From: Bacteroidetes bacterium UBA1941
GTDB taxonomy: Bacteria; Bacteroidota; Bacteroidia; Chitinophagales; LD1
Length of the DNA stretch: 64,000 bases
Direction: 5' to 3'
NCBI GenBank assembly: GCA_002336805.1
Contig: DDEZ01000012.1
Location: forward strand, 716,676-780,675
Both the position numbers and the translations under genes were made by a program. Positions 62,140 through 64,000 of the stretch are shown piece by piece (position 1 is the stretch's first letter; each line of letters starts with the position of its first letter). Under the pieces are notes generated by a model. It saw only the letters and a list, made by a program, of their open reading frames with translations, searched no databases and was not told the DNA's origin.

Positions 62140-62304
62140 TCAAAATACCTCTGGGCATACATTTGGGCATACGGCTGGGCATACAGATGTCCTCCAAAAA
62201 CAGGGGTGTAAAAGGGGGTATACTGCCCGATATTCTGTTAAAAAGAGCCTTTTTGAGCGGATAGGCACCCCCTTATTACCTGAAAAATGCGGCTTATAAG
62301 GCAT
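62140..62304 (-). CDS. Possible small protein with Val-Cys-Pro repeats
   Basis: 54 codons from an ATG at 62304 (MPYKPHFSGNKGVPIRSK) to a TGA at 62140. The C-terminus reads SVCPAVCPNVCPEVF, a four-residue repeat produced by the 12-bp DNA repeats. No ribosome-binding site or promoter stands out. It may be a remnant of a longer gene or chance; reported because the DNA repeat keeps the frame. Confidence 0.25.
   Translation of the reverse strand: MPYKPHFSGNKGVPIRSKRLFLTEYRAVYPLLHPCFWRTSVCPAVCPNVCPEVF
62152..62187. repeat. Three tandem 12-bp repeats beginning TGGGCATAC
   Basis: TGGGCATAC recurs exactly at 62152, 62164 and 62176, each followed by a variable triplet (ATT, GGC, AGA). The strict 12-bp period is compatible with either iteron-like protein binding sites or a 4-residue coding repeat on the minus strand. 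Confidence 0.7.
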
Positions 62305-62396
62305 GTAAGTGCATAGATAATCAATAGATTATGTCGTCTTTCCCTCTTAAAATGTGTGTGTGGGCCTATTTTTGACCTGCAAGTGGTGGCTATTGG

Positions 62397-62720
62397 CTAC
62401 TGAGCGCCATCGGTGCGGCGAGTAGCCTGCTCCTCGCGGTCCTCGCAGAGGTAGCGCAGGTAATGATTGGTCAGGCGGCCATTTTCCTCTATGTCTATCT
62501 GGAGTTTGATCACCTCTGCTGCCACTATCATACCAAGGCCACAGATAAATACTAATACGTAGGGCAGCAGCATCATAAATGGCGCATTCCCCACGTTTCT
62601 GAGGATGCCAACAGCAGTCACAAGGCTGGAAGCTGATCCCAGGACGACCAATGTCCAGCGCAGCAGCCGTAGCGCCGGGAACCTATCCTCTGCATAGATG
62701 TCTTGTACTTTCATTTTCAT
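62397..62720 (-). CDS. Small two-TM membrane protein, unknown
   Basis: 107 residues; ATG at 62720 with a second at 62714. Two hydrophobic segments (about 22-42 and 48-70; LLRWTLVVLGSASSLVTAVG and MLLPYVLVFICGLGMIVAA) separate a short N-terminus from a charged C-terminal tail. No family recognised. It lies in the island-like right end, co-oriented with the helix-turn-helix gene upstream. Confidence 0.6.
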   Translation of the reverse strand: MKMKVQDIYAEDRFPALRLLRWTLVVLGSASSLVTAVGILRNVGNAPFMMLLPYVLVFICGLGMIVAAEVIKLQIDIEENGRLTNHYLRYLCEDREEQATRRTDGAQ

Positions 62721-62847
62721 AACACAAGTGTTTAGTTGTTATAAGGTATTGATAAACAGGTGTAATGTATGATTTCAATTAGCTTTTATACTAACTAAAA
62801 TGTTCATATTCGCTACTGAGGCGGCCAGGCACTAGAATGAGTAACGC

Positions 62848-63255
62848 TCAGCTGGCCGCCCTTTTTGACCCCTGGACAATCTCCACCTGTCCGGGGGTCT
62901 GTGTTCTATACACACTTAGTAGTTCGTCTTTGAGGCGATTGATCTCCTCCAGGTCTTTCACCCGTTGTCGCAGATACGATAGCTCGTTATTCATGGTTGG
63001 ATCAGTTTTCATGTCAGATACATAGGTCTCCTCAGGTTCACTGAGTTGTTTGCTGTTTACCTTCTGTCTGTCTAAAAAGACATGCTCCTTTGCCGTCATT
63101 TTGCCCAGGAAGCTATCAGCTATCTGCTCCCTGCCTATATGGTAGTACACCGTCTGCTTGCTCACACCCAGCTCTCGCCCGAGGTCCTCTGCAGACCACC
63201 TTTTACCTATTAACCACTTCTCTAACTCCTTGCCTTCGTGTACCTTTGCAGACAT
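62848..63255 (-). CDS. Putative helix-turn-helix regulator with C-terminal coiled coil
   Basis: 135 residues. An HTH-like segment lies at about 19-42 (WSAEDLGRELGVSKQTVYYHIG), and a leucine-rich coiled coil at about 92-120 (LSYLRQRVKDLEEINRLKDELL). The combination suggests a DNA-binding protein that dimerises or oligomerises. Such small HTH proteins are frequent in Bacteroidota mobile elements. Divergent from the 63359 gene over about 100 AT-rich bases carrying repeats, so the pair may form a regulatory switch. ATG at 63255. Confidence 0.7.
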   Translation of the reverse strand: MSAKVHEGKELEKWLIGKRWSAEDLGRELGVSKQTVYYHIGREQIADSFLGKMTAKEHVFLDRQKVNSKQLSEPEETYVSDMKTDPTMNNELSYLRQRVKDLEEINRLKDELLSVYRTQTPGQVEIVQGSKRAAS

Positions 63256-63270
63256 ATATGTTTATAACTA

Positions 63271-63288
63271 TGTGGACAAATAGCCACA
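63271..63288. repeat. Inverted repeat TGTGG-N8-CCACA between divergent regulator genes
   Basis: Located 16-33 bp upstream of the HTH gene start. It could be an operator for either of the two flanking DNA-binding proteins. Confidence 0.45.
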
Positions 63289-63305
63289 AAATATTTCACT
63301 TTTTA

Positions 63306-63336
63306 TTTGACGATTCGGACATAGGTTTTACTTTTG
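63306..63336 (+). promoter_or_regulatory. Promoter of the 63359 gene, TTTG-N19-TACTTTTG
   Basis: Exact -33 TTTG (63306-63309), 19-base spacer, exact -7 TACTTTTG (63329-63336). Near-repeats ATTCGGAC (63313) and AATCGGAAC (63344), about 31 bp apart, flank the -7 box and may be operator half-sites. Confidence 0.8.
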
Positions 63337-63358
63337 CTCTCACAATCGGAACAAAGGT

Positions 63359-63616
63359 ATGACAATAGAAGACATAAGCAAGAATGTATTCCCTGAAGAT
63401 AAGGCTATAGTAGCTGTGGAAATGGAGGTGAGCGTACGCTATATAGATCAGATGCTGGCCGGTGCACGCGAGACCAAAAGCCCTCGTGCTCAGGCTATAA
63501 TAGAGGGTTTGAAGGCATGCGCTGAGATCAATCTGTACGCTAATGACGAGAAGAATGCACGCCTCGTAGCGATCAGCGAAGAATTATTTGAGGATTCGAC
63601 AAATCCCGCAAAATAG
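63359..63616 (+). CDS. Putative Cro/CI-like small DNA-binding protein
   Basis: 85 residues, ATG at 63359. The segment AIVAVEMEVSVRYIDQMLAG followed by ARETKSPRAQAIIEGL resembles the HTH layout of small phage-repressor-like proteins (helix, turn, recognition helix, then a basic turn and a helix). Weak similarity by eye only. Preceded by a perfect promoter; followed after 38 bp by an open frame running off the window. Confidence 0.6.
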   Translation: MTIEDISKNVFPEDKAIVAVEMEVSVRYIDQMLAGARETKSPRAQAIIEGLKACAEINLYANDEKNARLVAISEELFEDSTNPAK

Positions 63617-63654
63617 ACGGTCAATCAATTATTAACATATACCCAAAAATAGGT

Positions 63655-64000
63655 ATGAGAGGTCCAGATGATAGAATAGTAAAGATGCGTTTTGCATCTA
63701 TGGAGGCACCAGGGGTAATGCTACCGGAGCTGCTAAGAGAGGCCATAATACAAGTGCCATCCGGTAAACGCCTGCAGGTGTGGCTGGGAGATCACGTAAT
63801 ACTGCAATACTGGCCTACTCCTGATCAGGATACAGTTCACGGCGCAGACCCACACCATTCTGCTGAGCCATCAGCTCAAAATAAGACGACAGCATGCTAT
63901 ACATCGCCCATAGATCAATCATCTCACCAGCCGTATAGCCCAGCAGAAAGGTCAAATGTTTGGACTCTAGACCTGCACCTGGAGCTGGCACGTAAGAACC
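63655..64000 (+). CDS. Uncharacterised protein (C-terminus outside window)
   Basis: The frame is open from the ATG at 63655 to the window end, at least 115 residues. It begins MRGPDDRIVKMRFASMEA and includes PELLREAIIQVPSGKRLQVW, then a Ser/His/Pro-rich linker (about 65-100). The first about 55 residues look like a small compact domain, with no family recognised. It is second in the unit started by the 63306-63336 promoter and is likely a mobile-element accessory gene. Confidence 0.55.
   Translation, partial: MRGPDDRIVKMRFASMEAPGVMLPELLREAIIQVPSGKRLQVWLGDHVILQYWPTPDQDTVHGADPHHSAEPSAQNKTTACYTSPIDQSSHQPYSPAERSNVWTLDLHLELARKN

Larger units (their letters stand above)
61808..62396. other. Poorly coding stretch at the edge of a putative island
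   Basis: About 590 bp without a convincing gene. It contains C/G-rich runs, three 12-bp direct repeats (62152-62187) and one 54-codon minus-strand frame (62140-62304). No tRNA or att-like core was recognised. Confidence 0.5.

Noticed and set aside
62152..62187. The repeats as a CRISPR array
   Set aside because: The unit is 12 bp with 3-base variation, far too short for repeats and spacers, and there are no cas genes.

Overview
The window is chromosomal DNA from a member of the Bacteroidota, most likely a Chitinophagaceae/Sphingobacteriia-type organism. The evidence is two proteins with type IX secretion (T9SS) C-terminal sorting domains, Bacteroidota-restricted envelope families (DUF6089, DUF6029, Omp28, OmpP1/FadL), a bTHX ribosomal protein, and promoters of the TTTG-N19-TAnnTTTG type. 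Base composition is near 50% GC by eye, with AT-richer patches at about 44.8-45.6 kb and around 63.3 kb.

Layout. 1-5.3 kb: rpoB (C-terminus cut off by the window edge) and rplL on the minus strand, then a DUF6089 outer-membrane protein. rplL is not preceded by rplJ and has its own canonical promoter. 5.4-9.3 kb: aldehyde dehydrogenase, lipoproteins, pdxH, bTHX and HU. 9.3-16.8 kb: recG, a two-gene DUF4132 module, aconitase. 17-19.3 kb: a minus-strand cluster of an N-acetyl sugar amidotransferase, YjbQ and a class B1 metallo-beta-lactamase. 19.4-28.7 kb: MacB-like permease, GT-C-like membrane protein, two T9SS cargo proteins with a shared four-cysteine repeat, an OmpP1/FadL porin and a low-complexity secreted protein. 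29-38.8 kb: proS, a CDF metal exporter, rnz, a STAS protein, clpC, an AraC regulator facing a SnoaL-like protein, fabI. 39-42.2 kb: a TlpA/DUF6029/Omp28 envelope cluster. 42.3-50.1 kb: pheT, an AT-rich cyclase-fold orphan, a BNR-like protein, a DUF4142 lipoprotein, then coiled-coil/zapA/rny. 50.2-61.7 kb: mostly housekeeping genes (DUF1295, CDGSH, recJ, miaE, DUF72, deoC, SPOR, M20 peptidase, cysC, methyltransferase), a histidine kinase/response regulator pair, and MarR/YceI. 61.8-64 kb: a poorly coding stretch with 12-bp iterated repeats, then small DNA-binding genes arranged divergently, which look like the edge of a mobile element or island.

The observations I rate highest are: an Asn in RpoB at the position of E. 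coli His526; the rplL-rpoB unit detached from rplJ; -7 boxes that abut start codons (recG, DUF6089, CDF), which suggests leaderless messages with GTG/TTG starts; the DUF4132 two-gene module; a class B1 beta-lactamase whose start overlaps the yjbQ stop; the cyclase-fold orphan; a palindromic operator over the YceI promoter; and the island-like right end. No tRNA, rRNA, CRISPR array or insertion sequence was recognised.
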